A stretch of DNA of 64,000 bases from an uncultured Collinsella sp. (GCA_958350755.1 CATWID010000003.1:22385-86384); one strand, 5' to 3'; positions 24,346 through 32,852 are shown, numbered from the stretch's first letter. The notes: generated from the letters alone by a model not told the origin. A program made the numbers and translations.

Positions 24346-24409
24346 GAGAGCGGATAATCTCCCGGTTTGAGCCTGTATTCAAGCTCAGAGTGGGAGATTA
24401 TCCGCTCTC
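24346..24409. repeat. Inverted repeat, 18-bp perfect arms
   Basis: GAGAGCGGATAATCTCCC at 24346-24363 is perfectly inverted at 24392-24409, with a 28-base centre that itself contains an inner TTGAGC / GCTCAG pairing. It starts 11 nt after the preceding repeat and ends 24 nt before the pdxT stop. It has no T tract, so it is not a typical terminator. Confidence 0.85.
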
Positions 24410-24432
24410 GTTTCGTTTGTTGATTTCGATGC

Positions 24433-25020
24433 CTACATTTGCAGGAACAGTTCGTGGAGGTGGGTGTCTTCGTCGAGCTCGGGGTGGAAGGTGACGCCGA
24501 GCTGGTTGCCTTGGCGGGCGGCGACGATGCGACCGTCGACTTCGGCTAGGGCCTCAGTGTCGCCGTGCACTTCGACGATGCGGGGCGCGCGGATAAACGT
24601 CAGCGGCACTTCACCGTCGATGCCGGCTACCTGCCCCTTGGTGCGAAAGCTGCCGAGCTGTCTGCCGTAAGCATTGCGCTCAACGAGCACATCCATGGTT
24701 GCCAAGCGCGGCGTCCCCTTATCGTCGTGGGCGGCAAGATCGCGCGCCAACAGAATCAAGCCGGCGCAGGTGCCCAGGACGGGCATGCCCTCAACAATGC
24801 GGGTGCGAAGCTCATCGAGCATACCAAGCTCGGCAAGTAACTTGCCCTGAACGGTGGACTCGCCGCCGGGGAGGACCAGGCGGTCAAAGTTCTGCTGCAA
24901 ATCGGCCGCCTGCCTCATCTCGATACAACGTGCGCCCAGCTCGGACAGTCTTGCCTCGTGCTCGGCAAAAGCGCCCTGGACCGCCAGCACGGCGACCGTT
25001 TGGTCTGCATAATCGCTCAT
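24433..25020 (-). CDS. pdxT: Pyridoxal 5'-phosphate synthase glutaminase subunit PdxT
   Basis: Releases ammonia from glutamine and passes it to PdxS for PLP synthesis. The 195-residue class I glutaminase shows LPGGESTV, the nucleophile elbow GTCAGLILLA with catalytic Cys, and the C-terminal FHPELDEDTHLH with the His and Glu of the triad. AAAGGATC precedes the ATG. It follows pdxS by 20 nt in one operon. Confidence 0.97.
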   Translation of the reverse strand: MSDYADQTVAVLAVQGAFAEHEARLSELGARCIEMRQAADLQQNFDRLVLPGGESTVQGKLLAELGMLDELRTRIVEGMPVLGTCAGLILLARDLAAHDDKGTPRLATMDVLVERNAYGRQLGSFRTKGQVAGIDGEVPLTFIRAPRIVEVHGDTEALAEVDGRIVAARQGNQLGVTFHPELDEDTHLHELFLQM

Positions 25021-25040
25021 GTGCGATCCTTTCTGCTGGA

Positions 25041-25931
25041 CTAGCGCCCGCGCTCCTCCATGATGATCTCGATTTCGTCGGCGTTGATGCCCACCATGGC
25101 CTCGCCCAGGTCCTCCGAAAGCTCGGCGATGAGCTTGGCGTCGGTGAAGTTTGCCACGGCCTTGACGATGGCGGCGGCGCGCTTGGCGGGGTCGCCGCTC
25201 TTAAAGATGCCCGAGCCAACAAAGACGCCCTCGGCGCCCAGCTGCATCATCAGCGCGGCGTCGGCGGGGGTCGCGACTCCGCCGGCGGCAAAGTTTACGA
25301 CGGGGAGCTTGCCCGTGGCATGGACCTCGCGCACCAGCTCGACCGGAACCTGCAGCTGCTTGGCTGCCTCAAAGAGCTCGTCGTCGCGCAGGGCAACAAC
25401 GTCGCGGATCTGCTTTTGGATCTTGCGCATATGGCGCACGGCCTGAACGACGTCGCCCGTGCCCGGCTCGCCCTTGGTGCGAATCATCGTGGCGCCCTCG
25501 GCAACACGGCGCAGTGCCTCGCCCAGATCGCGGGCGCCGCAGACAAACGGCACGTCAAACTGGGTCTTGTCGATGTGGTAGACATCATCGGCGGGGGAGA
25601 GGACCTCGGATTCGTCGATGTAGTCGATTTCGATGGCCTGCAGGATCTGCGCCTCGACAATGTGGCCGATGCGGCACTTGGCCATAACAGGGATGGAGAC
25701 AGCTTTTTGGATGCCCTTGATCATCTTGGGATCACTCATGCGCGAGACGCCGCCTGCGGCGCGGATGTCGGCCGGGATGCGCTCGAGCGCCATGACGGCG
25801 CAGGCGCCCGCCTCTTCGGCGATGCGTGCCTGCTCGGGCGTGGTGACGTCCATGATGACGCCGCCCTTGAGCATCTGCGCGAGCTCGCGGTTGAGTTTAA
25901 CGCGATCGGCCTTGCTGGTCTGTTCTGCCAT
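25041..25931 (-). CDS. pdxS: Pyridoxal 5'-phosphate synthase subunit PdxS
   Basis: Builds PLP from ribose 5-phosphate, glyceraldehyde 3-phosphate and ammonia; it forms a dodecamer with PdxT. The 296-residue TIM barrel shows GGVIMDVTTPEQARIAE, the lysine-bearing VMAKCRIGH, and VNFAAGGVATPADAA. ATG at 25931 follows GGGAG at 6 nt; a longer frame lacks a site. It is transcribed divergently from the MocR gene at 26077, whose product is the likely PdxR activator. Confidence 0.97.
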   Translation of the reverse strand: MAEQTSKADRVKLNRELAQMLKGGVIMDVTTPEQARIAEEAGACAVMALERIPADIRAAGGVSRMSDPKMIKGIQKAVSIPVMAKCRIGHIVEAQILQAIEIDYIDESEVLSPADDVYHIDKTQFDVPFVCGARDLGEALRRVAEGATMIRTKGEPGTGDVVQAVRHMRKIQKQIRDVVALRDDELFEAAKQLQVPVELVREVHATGKLPVVNFAAGGVATPADAALMMQLGAEGVFVGSGIFKSGDPAKRAAAIVKAVANFTDAKLIAELSEDLGEAMVGINADEIEIIMEERGR

Positions 25932-26023
25932 GGTTGCTCCCTTGGTTGGCATGTGCATTGCTTGACGGAACATCCTATCGGGGAGCTGGGTATGGCGAAA
26001 TACTCAGTTTTCGAGATAATAAC

Positions 26024-26065
26024 AAGGTCAGAGTAATATCAGATTGAATGACTCGATAAGGTCAG
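26024..26065. promoter_or_regulatory. Direct repeats AAGGTCAG, candidate PdxR sites
   Basis: AAGGTCAG occurs at 26024-26031 and again at 26058-26065, 34 bp apart in the same orientation (about three helix turns), in the 145-bp region between divergent pdxS and the MocR gene. PdxR-type regulators commonly bind repeated sites in this position; binding here is inferred. Confidence 0.5.
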
Positions 26066-26076
26066 GTGACAAACTC

Positions 26077-27510
26077 ATGCTTGACTATAATTTGGAAAAC
26101 CGCGGCGAAGCATCGCTCTATGAGTATGTTTACCAGCAAATTCGAGATGATATCGTTGCTGGACGCATTGCGGCGGGGGAGCATCTTCCGTCTAAGCGCG
26201 CCTTTGCGAGTCATCTGGGTATCAGTGTCATTACCATCGAGAATGCATATAGCCAGTTGCTTGCCGAGGGCTATATTTGCTCAATGCCGCGTCGTGGCTA
26301 CTACGCGTGCGAGCTTCCGGATGCGCCGGTTTTGGCTTTGGCTGCGGGGGATATCGACCGAGATGCTGTCCCTGTTGGTCCCAGCGCGCATGATGCCATG
26401 GGGCAGGCAGAGCGATTCGACGCACTTTCTCCTTCCGCTTTGGAGGCGGCGCGGCTTTGGCAAAGTGCGCTACGGGCGACGCTGACGTCCGAAGACGAAC
26501 GTGAAATCTTTTCGCCCGCACCGGCGCAGGGCACCGCTCGACTGCGACGTGCGATTGCGCACCATCTGCGCGGGACAAGGGGCATGAATGTCAATCCCGA
26601 CAATATCGTTATCGGTGCGGGCGCCCAGCTGCTCGATACCATGTTGGTTCAGTTGCTTGGCGCGGACAAGGTGTATGCCGTCGAGGATCCAGGCTATTTG
26701 CGCTTGACGCGCATCTATCAGGCCATGGGTTGCGAAGTGCGGCATGTCCCGTTGGATGCTGAGGGCGTGGACTTGAGCGCGCTGCAGAAAACCGGGACCG
26801 ATGTCCTTCACCTGATGCCGTCTCATCAGTATCCGACCGGTCTTGTGACGAGCATTGCACGTCGCTATGCGTTGCTGAGCTGGGCCGCCGAGCGGCCAGG
26901 TCGGTATCTCATCGAAGACGACTTTGATTGTGAGTTTCGTCTTGCCGGCAAGCCGATTCCCGCACTCGCGTCGATCGATGCCGCCCAGTCGGTTATCTAC
27001 ACCAACACGTTTTCGAAGAGCCTTTCATCGGCGTTACGTTTGGCGTACATGGTGCTGCCCGATGAGCTAATGGAGAGGTTTAAACGCAACCTTGGTTTCT
27101 ACGCCTCGTCGGTAAGTTCTGTTGATCAGGTTGCCTTGGCGCGTTTGCTGGAATCGGGTGATTACGAGCGACATGTGAACCGCGTGCGCGTTCGTGCTCG
27201 CGAGGCGCGTGATGGCCTGGCGGCGCTTGTACGGAAAGCGTTTCCGGCAGGGGAAGTCTCGATCGAGTACGCGGACGCCGGCCTTTACTGCGTCGTGGCC
27301 GTGGAGCGTGACGCGGGCGGAAGCTCTTTTGCACGGGCCCTCACGCGCTCGAGCATCCCTTTTATCGATATCGGTGACTGTTTTTGGTGTGCCGATGGCG
27401 CATCTGTCCCTGAAAACTCAACTCAAATTCTTGTTCAGTATGACGATCTGAGTCCAAAAGTACTAACTACCTTGGAATTGCAGCTAATGGGGGGGCATTC
27501 TGCAACCTAA
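26077..27510 (+). CDS. pdxR: MocR/GntR-type regulator, probable PdxR
   Basis: A 477-residue MocR protein: GntR-type winged helix at about 1-75 (LYEYVYQQIRDDIVAGRIAAGEHLPSKRAFASHLG), linker, then a fold-type I aminotransferase-like domain from about 110 with the PLP lysine in NTFSKSLSSALRLAYMV. Its place divergent from pdxST makes it the likely PLP-responsive PdxR regulator. ATG at 26077 has AGGTGA upstream; a TTG at 26044 would add 11 residues but lacks a site. Its TAA stop (27508-27510) overlaps the first two bases of the inverted-repeat element that follows. Confidence 0.92.
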   Translation: MLDYNLENRGEASLYEYVYQQIRDDIVAGRIAAGEHLPSKRAFASHLGISVITIENAYSQLLAEGYICSMPRRGYYACELPDAPVLALAAGDIDRDAVPVGPSAHDAMGQAERFDALSPSALEAARLWQSALRATLTSEDEREIFSPAPAQGTARLRRAIAHHLRGTRGMNVNPDNIVIGAGAQLLDTMLVQLLGADKVYAVEDPGYLRLTRIYQAMGCEVRHVPLDAEGVDLSALQKTGTDVLHLMPSHQYPTGLVTSIARRYALLSWAAERPGRYLIEDDFDCEFRLAGKPIPALASIDAAQSVIYTNTFSKSLSSALRLAYMVLPDELMERFKRNLGFYASSVSSVDQVALARLLESGDYERHVNRVRVRAREARDGLAALVRKAFPAGEVSIEYADAGLYCVVAVERDAGGSSFARALTRSSIPFIDIGDCFWCADGASVPENSTQILVQYDDLSPKVLTTLELQLMGGHSAT

Positions 27511-27627
27511 GTGAGTAGACTTTTAGCACTTTGGCGACCAGGCAGTTTTGTAACAAGCTATCTACCTGCGGTTTTGAAAAGCAGGATGACCGGCCTGCTC
27601 GGGATGTTCAAAAAAGTCTACTCACTT
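27509..27627. repeat. 119-bp inverted-repeat element, copy 1 (AAGTGAGTAGAC family)
   Basis: Starts AAGTGAGTAGACTTTT and ends AAAAAGTCTACTCACTT, giving terminal inverted repeats of about 17 bp. Compared without gaps with copy 2 (28929-29047), I count 96 of 119 identical bases. Copy 3 at 41993-42112 shares the ends and a central CTACCTGCGGTTTT block. It contains no ORF. It looks like a small non-autonomous mobile or REP-like element. Its first bases complete the pdxR stop codon. Confidence 0.88.
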
Positions 27628-27661
27628 GCCGCGCAAAGCTCCTGCATGAGAAAAAAATGGG

Positions 27662-27727
27662 GTTTTCAACAGGGCTTCGTCCAGCTCTCGGCAAGCTTTT
27701 GGCCAGTTGGGGAGGGCTGTTGAAAAC
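27662..27727. repeat. Short inverted repeat GTTTTCAACAG / CTGTTGAAAAC
   Basis: Two perfect 11-bp arms (27662-27672 and 27717-27727) bracket 44 bases in the gap between repeat copy 1 and the nuclease-like gene. No T tract or ORF. The rest of 27628-27810 shows no gene and no convincing promoter. Confidence 0.6.
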
Positions 27728-27810
27728 TTGGCAGTCCGTTCGGCGCCATTTTTGGTGCGTTCGCGCCAATGCGTGACTGACTGGGTTGAAATTCGTGTTT
27801 TCCTGTGCCT

Positions 27811-28938
27811 ATGAAGGATTTACTTTGTGACATATCAGCTTTTAGGTACTGGCGTTTGCCTCCTCAAGTCCGCGCTTTGTGTCCGCCGCTTCCACGACCG
27901 GAAGAAGACCGGCAGCGATATGATCTCGCCCGCAACCCGACGGCTGCGGTCGCGCTCGGTTTTCCGTTGTATACATTGGTTCGGTCGAGAAACAAACGGA
28001 CTTGTCCTGCCAGCATTAGGCAGCGGCTGTTTCTTGGTGAGCTTCCCAGGGAATCCGTGCTGGAAACGGAGCATGGGGTTTTGATTACGTCTCCTCTACT
28101 GACGGCATTCATCATGTTGCGGCATCTGACGGATCTTCAGCTTCTTTTGGTATTGGCGGAGATGTGTGGCTTGTTTGCGGTGTGTGCCCTGCCGGCGGCA
28201 CTTGAGGCGGAGCTTTCGCGTGCAATTGATTCGGGCGCGATTTCGACAACGTTCGGTTGGGTGCGCTGCCCGTCCGAGGACGGCACCGCCTCAAATTTAT
28301 GGCGTCGAGACGCTTTGGTTTTGGGCGGAGACCTTGACCGTTTTTGTTCAGATGTTTGCGGGATGCGTTACGGCAATAGATTTATAGCGGTATCGCAACT
28401 CGTTCCATTGGGCGCCGCGTCGCCTTTTGAGGTCGAGGCGTATTTGCTACTTGCACTGCCGCGATCCCTGGGAGGCGAAGGTTTTTGCGGCATAGAGCTT
28501 AATGTTGAAGTGATGCTAAGCACAAGTGCTCGAGCGATTGTGGGAAAGTCCCGTGTATATATCGACCTACTTCTTTCTTCGCCGGACGGCAGGCGACAGG
28601 TGGCCATTGAATGTCAGGGAAAGGCCTCGCACGGACGCGCAGGGGATGGCTTGCGTGACGCTGACCGCATGACGGCCCTTCAGGCCATGGGCTACGATGT
28701 ACTTCTCCTGACACACAGACAGATATCCGATGAGGGTAGATTCCACGCGATCGTTAAGGCCGTATGCAGGATGCTCGATGCTGAATATCGTGATAAAAGC
28801 TCAGATGAGCAAAGGGCTGAGACATTACTCCGGTCTGAACTATTCGTTGACTGGACAAAATTGGGAGTAATTGACGGAAAGATGCCCGTTAGACACAAAA
28901 CAGCTCGATCGTGGACGGCTGCGGTTCTAAGTGAGTAG
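27811..28938 (+). CDS. DUF559/Vsr-like endonuclease-domain protein
   Basis: About 375 residues. The N-terminal two thirds (DISAFRYWRLPPQVRAL, LETEHGVLITSPLLTAF) resemble AbiEi-like antitoxin or regulator domains. The C-terminal part looks like a PD-(D/E)XK-type nuclease of the DUF559/Vsr group: Asp252 in YIDLLL, Glu267 in IECQGKASHG, then RDADRMTALQAMGYDVLLLTHRQI. Start choice is weak: ATG 27811 or GTG 27805, neither with a clear Shine-Dalgarno. The last residues Ser-Glu and the TAG stop lie inside repeat copy 2. The gene sits alone between two copies of the same element. Function unknown. Confidence 0.75.
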   Translation: MKDLLCDISAFRYWRLPPQVRALCPPLPRPEEDRQRYDLARNPTAAVALGFPLYTLVRSRNKRTCPASIRQRLFLGELPRESVLETEHGVLITSPLLTAFIMLRHLTDLQLLLVLAEMCGLFAVCALPAALEAELSRAIDSGAISTTFGWVRCPSEDGTASNLWRRDALVLGGDLDRFCSDVCGMRYGNRFIAVSQLVPLGAASPFEVEAYLLLALPRSLGGEGFCGIELNVEVMLSTSARAIVGKSRVYIDLLLSSPDGRRQVAIECQGKASHGRAGDGLRDADRMTALQAMGYDVLLLTHRQISDEGRFHAIVKAVCRMLDAEYRDKSSDEQRAETLLRSELFVDWTKLGVIDGKMPVRHKTARSWTAAVLSE

Positions 28939-29047
28939 GCTTTTGGCACTTTGGCGACCAGGCCGTTTTGAAACAAGTCATTTACCTGCGACTTTATAAA
29001 GCAATACGGATGGTCTGCTCGGCAAGTTTCGAAAAGTCTACTCACTT
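28929..29047. repeat. 119-bp inverted-repeat element, copy 2
   Basis: Same length and orientation as copy 1, with AAGTGAGTAGGCTTTT at the left end and GAAAAGTCTACTCACTT at the right. The left end supplies the last two codons and the TAG stop (28936-28938) of the nuclease-like gene. Together copies 1 and 2 frame that gene as a composite unit of about 1.54 kb. Confidence 0.88.
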
Positions 29048-29114
29048 AGTTTTTGACGAGAGACCGATGCCGAAGATAGCTCTATTTCAGGGCGTTAACG
29101 AGTCCTCGAGACAC

Positions 29115-29146
29115 AAAAAGGCCCGAACCAATACGGTCCGGGCCTT
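29115..29146 (-). terminator. Terminator of the rubrerythrin gene
   Basis: On the minus strand a GGCCCGG-type stem (AAGGCCCG / CGGGCCTT, with further weak pairing inside) is followed by TTTTT. It lies 35 nt after the rubrerythrin stop. Confidence 0.85.
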
Positions 29147-29180
29147 CTTCGAGCTAGAGGTTATGTCTCAGGCAGTTGGC

Positions 29181-29741
29181 TTAGCCAAAGTAGCGCTTGA
29201 GCAGGCCGGCGAAAGCCTTGCCGTGGCGAGCCTCGTCGCGAGCCATCTCGTGCACGGTGTCGTGGATGGCATCGAGGCCAGCGGCCTTGGCGCGCTTGGC
29301 AAGATCGGTCTTGCCGGCGGTGGCGCCGTTCTCGGCCTCAACGCGCATTTCGAGGTTCTTCTTGGTGGAATCGGTCACGACCTCGCCCAGGAGCTCGGCG
29401 AACTTGGCGGCATGCTCGGCCTCCTCGTGGGCAGCCTTCTCCCAGTACAGGCCGATCTCGGGATAACCCTCGCGATGAGCGACGCGAGCCATGGCCAGGT
29501 ACATACCGACCTCGGAGCACTCGCCCTCAAAGTTGGCGCGCAGATCGGCAACGATGTCCTCGGAGACGCCCTCCATCTTGGCGACGCCCACGACGTGCTC
29601 GGCAGCCCACTCGAGCTGGCCCTCCTCCTGCTTCAGGAAGCGAGAGCCAGGAACGCCGCACTGGGGGCACTTGAAATCCTCGGGCAGCTGGTCGCCGTCG
29701 AACTCTTCCACATAACCGCAAACGGGGCAAACAAACTTCAT
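29181..29741 (-). CDS. Reverse rubrerythrin (rubredoxin domain first)
   Basis: A 186-residue cytoplasmic peroxide/oxygen-scavenging protein of anaerobes. The order is reversed relative to classical rubrerythrin: a rubredoxin-like Fe(Cys)4 site at the N-terminus (Cys5, Cys8, Cys25, Cys28), then a four-helix diiron domain with EGECSEVGMY, EEAEHAAKF and DEARHGKAF ligand helices. It reduces hydrogen peroxide with electrons from NADH through reductases. ATG at 29741 has AAAGGAT upstream. Monocistronic. Confidence 0.94.
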   Translation of the reverse strand: MKFVCPVCGYVEEFDGDQLPEDFKCPQCGVPGSRFLKQEEGQLEWAAEHVVGVAKMEGVSEDIVADLRANFEGECSEVGMYLAMARVAHREGYPEIGLYWEKAAHEEAEHAAKFAELLGEVVTDSTKKNLEMRVEAENGATAGKTDLAKRAKAAGLDAIHDTVHEMARDEARHGKAFAGLLKRYFG

Positions 29742-29899
29742 GATTCGATCCTTTCGATCGATGGCGATGGTGCGCTCGTCCGGTCCCGTAAGGGCCCTCT
29801 CCGGACGTGCGTCTTGACGAGTTCTATTATCCATAAATGAGACCGAATGTGAAGCCTATTAGGAATGATTTTTAATAAAACAATTTAAGCATGTGTAGA

Positions 29900-29979
29900 T
29901 GTTGATTGATTAACGATTGCTAGACCTCGTGCGACCTCCGATGAGTAAAATCGGTCGAGCAAATGTTGACCAATCAACA
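29900..29979. promoter_or_regulatory. TGTTGA dyads upstream of the alcohol dehydrogenase gene
   Basis: TGTTGA / TCAACA with a 4-base spacer forms a dyad at 29964-29979, and a related TGTTGATTGATTAAC stretch lies at 29900-29914. The pair precedes the dehydrogenase operon by 20-100 nt and could bind a regulator; none is encoded next to it. Confidence 0.45.
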
Positions 29980-29997
29980 AATGAAGGAGCTTCCTTT

Positions 29998-31218
29998 ATG
30001 CATCTAGCCCGCCGCGCCTGGTGCCGAACGTATCAAACGGTTTTTCGCATCGCATTGCCGGTGCTGCCCTATACCGAGCCACGCATTTTAGAGCACGCTG
30101 AGGAAGTGCCCGCAGTGCTTCAAAAGCGTTCAATACACCATGTTCTTATCGTGACAGATCCCGGCATTGCCCGTCTGGGGCTCACGGCACCGCTCGAGAC
30201 AGCGCTCGCGTCCAAGGGAATTAGCGCTGCGGTCTATGCCGAAACACGTGCGAACCCCACGGTCTCAAACGTGGAGGAAGCGGCATCTCTGTATCGAGAG
30301 AGCGCCTGCCAGGCCATTATCGGCTTTGGCGGCGGTTCGGCCATGGACTGCGCCAAGGGCGTGGGCGCGCGCATCGCGCAGCCAAAGAAGCCCATCAACA
30401 AGATGCGCGGCCTGTTGCGTATCCATCGTCGCCTGCCGCTGCTCATCGCCGTTCCCACCACGGCGGGCACGGGAAGCGAGGTCACGCTTGCAGCGGTAAT
30501 TACCGACGACGAGACGCACTACAAGTATTCCATTAACGACTTTGTGCTGATCCCGCGCTTTGCGGTGCACGACCCCGAGTTTACGCGCGGCCTGCCCGCC
30601 TCCATTACGGGGCAAACGGGCATGGACGCCCTGACGCATGCCGTCGAGGCCTTTATCGGGCGCAGCACCACGCCCTATACGCGCAAGATGGCGCGCCAGG
30701 CGGTGCAGCTCATCCACGACAATTTGCTCGAGGCCTATGAGTGCGGTGGCAACATGTGTGCGCGCCGCAATATGCTTTCGGCGGCGTATAAAGCGGGCGT
30801 TGCCTTTACGCGCTCTTATGTTGGATACGTCCATGCCATCGCGCACAGCCTGGGCGGGCGTTACGGGATTCCCCACGGCTTGGCCAACGCCATCATCCTG
30901 CCGCACATGCTTCGCGCCTATGGCGAAGCTGCTGCTCCCAAGCTCGCCGATCTCGCCCGCATGACCGGCATTGCGCCGGCTAATGCGCTGGACAACGTGG
31001 CTGCTGAGGCCTTTATCGATTGGGTCGACCGCATGAACGCCGCCTTGGGCATACCCAAATATGTGACGGGCATTCGCCGCTCCGACATTCCTGAGATGGC
31101 GGCGCATGCCGATGCCGAGGCCAATCCGCTGTACCCCGTTCCGCTTTTAATGGACCGTTTGGAACTCGAGCATATGTACGAAGTCGTCGCGGGTGGTATG
31201 TTTGAGGGCGAGAACTAG
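29998..31218 (+). CDS. Iron-containing alcohol dehydrogenase
   Basis: A 406-residue group III (Fe-dependent) alcohol dehydrogenase acting in the cytoplasm with NAD(P)H. Seen: the nucleotide-binding GFGGGSAMDCAKG, PTTAGTGSEVT, and the metal-ligand region TGMDALTHAVEAFIG with Asp and His, then HAIAHSLGGRYGIPHG supplying further His ligands. ATG at 29998 follows AAGGAG at 8 nt. It lies 8 nt before an aldehyde dehydrogenase gene, so the pair probably interconverts an acid or acyl group, aldehyde and alcohol. Substrate unknown. Confidence 0.92.
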   Translation: MHLARRAWCRTYQTVFRIALPVLPYTEPRILEHAEEVPAVLQKRSIHHVLIVTDPGIARLGLTAPLETALASKGISAAVYAETRANPTVSNVEEAASLYRESACQAIIGFGGGSAMDCAKGVGARIAQPKKPINKMRGLLRIHRRLPLLIAVPTTAGTGSEVTLAAVITDDETHYKYSINDFVLIPRFAVHDPEFTRGLPASITGQTGMDALTHAVEAFIGRSTTPYTRKMARQAVQLIHDNLLEAYECGGNMCARRNMLSAAYKAGVAFTRSYVGYVHAIAHSLGGRYGIPHGLANAIILPHMLRAYGEAAAPKLADLARMTGIAPANALDNVAAEAFIDWVDRMNAALGIPKYVTGIRRSDIPEMAAHADAEANPLYPVPLLMDRLELEHMYEVVAGGMFEGEN

Positions 31219-31226
31219 GAGGGTCC

Positions 31227-32606
31227 ATGAACACCGAGAAAATTGCGCGCATCGTCGGCGATCAGCGCGCCTACTTTAAGACGCACGCCACGTTTGATGT
31301 CGATGCTCGACGTCGTGCGCTCGTGAGTTTACGCGATGCGGTGCGGGCCCACGAGGCCGATATTGCCCATGCGCTCAAGACCGATTTGGGTAAGTCACAT
31401 GACGAGGCGTATATGTGCGAGATCGGCACCTCGCTTTCCGAGATTCGACATCAGATTGCGCATGTGGCCCGATGGAGCCGTGCCCACTTGCGCCCGTGCG
31501 ACCTCGCCAATGCTATTAGTGTGTGCAAGACGCAGTCCGTGCCCTATGGCGTCACACTCATCATGGCTCCGTGGAACTACCCGTTTTTGCTGACGCTCGA
31601 GCCGCTCGCTGGCGCTCTTGCCGCGGGCAACACCGTGGTCATCAAGCCGAGTGCCTATGCTCCGGCATCGAGCGCAGTGCTCAAGCAAATCTGCGAAGAA
31701 GCGTTTGATTCGCGCCTGGTGGCAGTTGTCGAGGGCGGGCGCGCCGAGAACGAAGCGCTGCTCGATGAGTGCTGGGACAAGATCTTCTTTACCGGTAGCG
31801 TTCCGGTCGGCAAGCTCGTCATGGAGCGCGCAAGTAAAAACCTTACGCCTGTGACGCTTGAACTGGGCGGAAAGAGTCCCTGCATCGTGGATGCGACGGC
31901 AAACTTGAAGGTCGCGGCACGCCGTATCGCCTTTGGTAAATGGCTCAACGTGGGGCAGACTTGCGTGGCGCCCGACTACCTGCTGGTCGACACGCGCGTG
32001 CACGACGAGCTGCTGGGTCTCATCAAGGAAGAGGCCCGCCGTATGTTTGGCGAGCTTCCGCTCGATAACGAGGATTACGGGCATATCGTCAACGCCAAGC
32101 ATTTTGCGCGCGTGCGCGGGCTGATCGATCCCGATAAGGTCGTGCTTGGAGGCACGGCGCGCGAGTCGTCGCTCAAGATTGAGCCGACGATCCTAGACGG
32201 CGTGACCCCCGATGACGCCGTGATGCAGGAGGAGATCTTCGGTCCCATCTTGCCGGTGCTGACGTTTGAGAGCCTAGACGAGGCCGAGGCGTTCATCGCG
32301 AATCGCCCGACGCCGCTGGCCCTGTATATCTTTAGTCGGGATCGCGCGGTTCAGCAGCGCTTTGTGCGCTACGTGCCCTTTGGCGGCGGCTGCGTTAACG
32401 ACACCATCATGCACCTGGCTACGAGCCATATGGGCTTTGGCGGCATGGGAGCGAGCGGTATGGGGCAGTACCATGGACGCGAGAGCTTCGATACGTTTAG
32501 CCACAAGAAGAGCATCGTGAACAAGGCAACGTGGCTGGACGTGCCATTCCGCTACGCCCCTTATGCAAGCTGGAAACACAAATTCGTGCGCTTGTTTGTG
32601 CATTAG
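31227..32606 (+). CDS. Aldehyde dehydrogenase (class 3-like)
   Basis: A 459-residue NAD(P)-dependent aldehyde dehydrogenase. Seen: APWNYPFLLTLEPLAGALAAGNTVVIKPS, the FFTGSVPVGK nucleotide loop, catalytic Glu in TLELGGKSP, catalytic Cys in GQTCVAPDYLL, and EEIFGPILPV. The length and the C-terminal SHKKSIVNKATWLDVPFRY match class 3 and fatty aldehyde dehydrogenases. It is the second gene of an operon with the alcohol dehydrogenase and may remove the aldehyde made there. Confidence 0.93.
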   Translation: MNTEKIARIVGDQRAYFKTHATFDVDARRRALVSLRDAVRAHEADIAHALKTDLGKSHDEAYMCEIGTSLSEIRHQIAHVARWSRAHLRPCDLANAISVCKTQSVPYGVTLIMAPWNYPFLLTLEPLAGALAAGNTVVIKPSAYAPASSAVLKQICEEAFDSRLVAVVEGGRAENEALLDECWDKIFFTGSVPVGKLVMERASKNLTPVTLELGGKSPCIVDATANLKVAARRIAFGKWLNVGQTCVAPDYLLVDTRVHDELLGLIKEEARRMFGELPLDNEDYGHIVNAKHFARVRGLIDPDKVVLGGTARESSLKIEPTILDGVTPDDAVMQEEIFGPILPVLTFESLDEAEAFIANRPTPLALYIFSRDRAVQQRFVRYVPFGGGCVNDTIMHLATSHMGFGGMGASGMGQYHGRESFDTFSHKKSIVNKATWLDVPFRYAPYASWKHKFVRLFVH

Positions 32607-32634
32607 AATCAGATGACATAGGGATAAACAAAGT

Positions 32635-32663
32635 GGCCGCCCCCGCGTAAGCGAAGACGGCCA
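32635..32663 (+). terminator. Weak hairpin after the aldehyde dehydrogenase gene
   Basis: TGGCCG / CGGCCA arms with an inner CGC / GCG pairing precede a T-poor tail. It lies 29 nt after the stop. Termination here is plausible but not strong. Confidence 0.45.
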
Positions 32664-32672
32664 TTTCTCACG

Positions 32673-32852
32673 ATGAAAACGTGTATCGGAGTTGGCAAGA
32701 CCCGCTGCCACGGGTGCCATCCGTGTTCCTATCTTATCTGCAAGCGTCCCGTCGCGCAAGCGTTGCGGCAAGCGATTGAAAGACACGGACGGGGTGAATT
32801 TGTGTCCGCACGAACCCGTAGACTTCTCAACTATGTGGTGGATACTCGCTAA
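32673..32852 (+). CDS. Possible small Cys-rich protein (59 residues)
   Basis: An ATG-started frame of 59 residues with five Cys in the first 23 positions: Cys4, Cys12, Cys15, Cys18 and Cys23, as in TRCHGCHPCSYLIC. It then has a basic helical-looking part (QALRQAIERHGRG, TRRLLNYVV). The Cys spacing could bind a metal. It lies in a 264-bp gap otherwise without a gene, ends 18 nt before the next small gene and shares its direction. There is no convincing Shine-Dalgarno, and no family was recognised, so its reality is uncertain. Confidence 0.4.
   Translation: MKTCIGVGKTRCHGCHPCSYLICKRPVAQALRQAIERHGRGEFVSARTRRLLNYVVDTR

Noticed and set aside
26044..26076. TTG start for pdxR at 26044
   Set aside because: No Shine-Dalgarno, and it would include the candidate operator in the coding sequence; ATG 26077 fits the GntR domain start.
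27786..27815. TTGAAA and TATGAA at 18-bp spacing as a promoter of the nuclease-like gene
   Set aside because: The would-be -10 box overlaps the likely start codon, so transcripts would begin inside the gene without a good downstream start.
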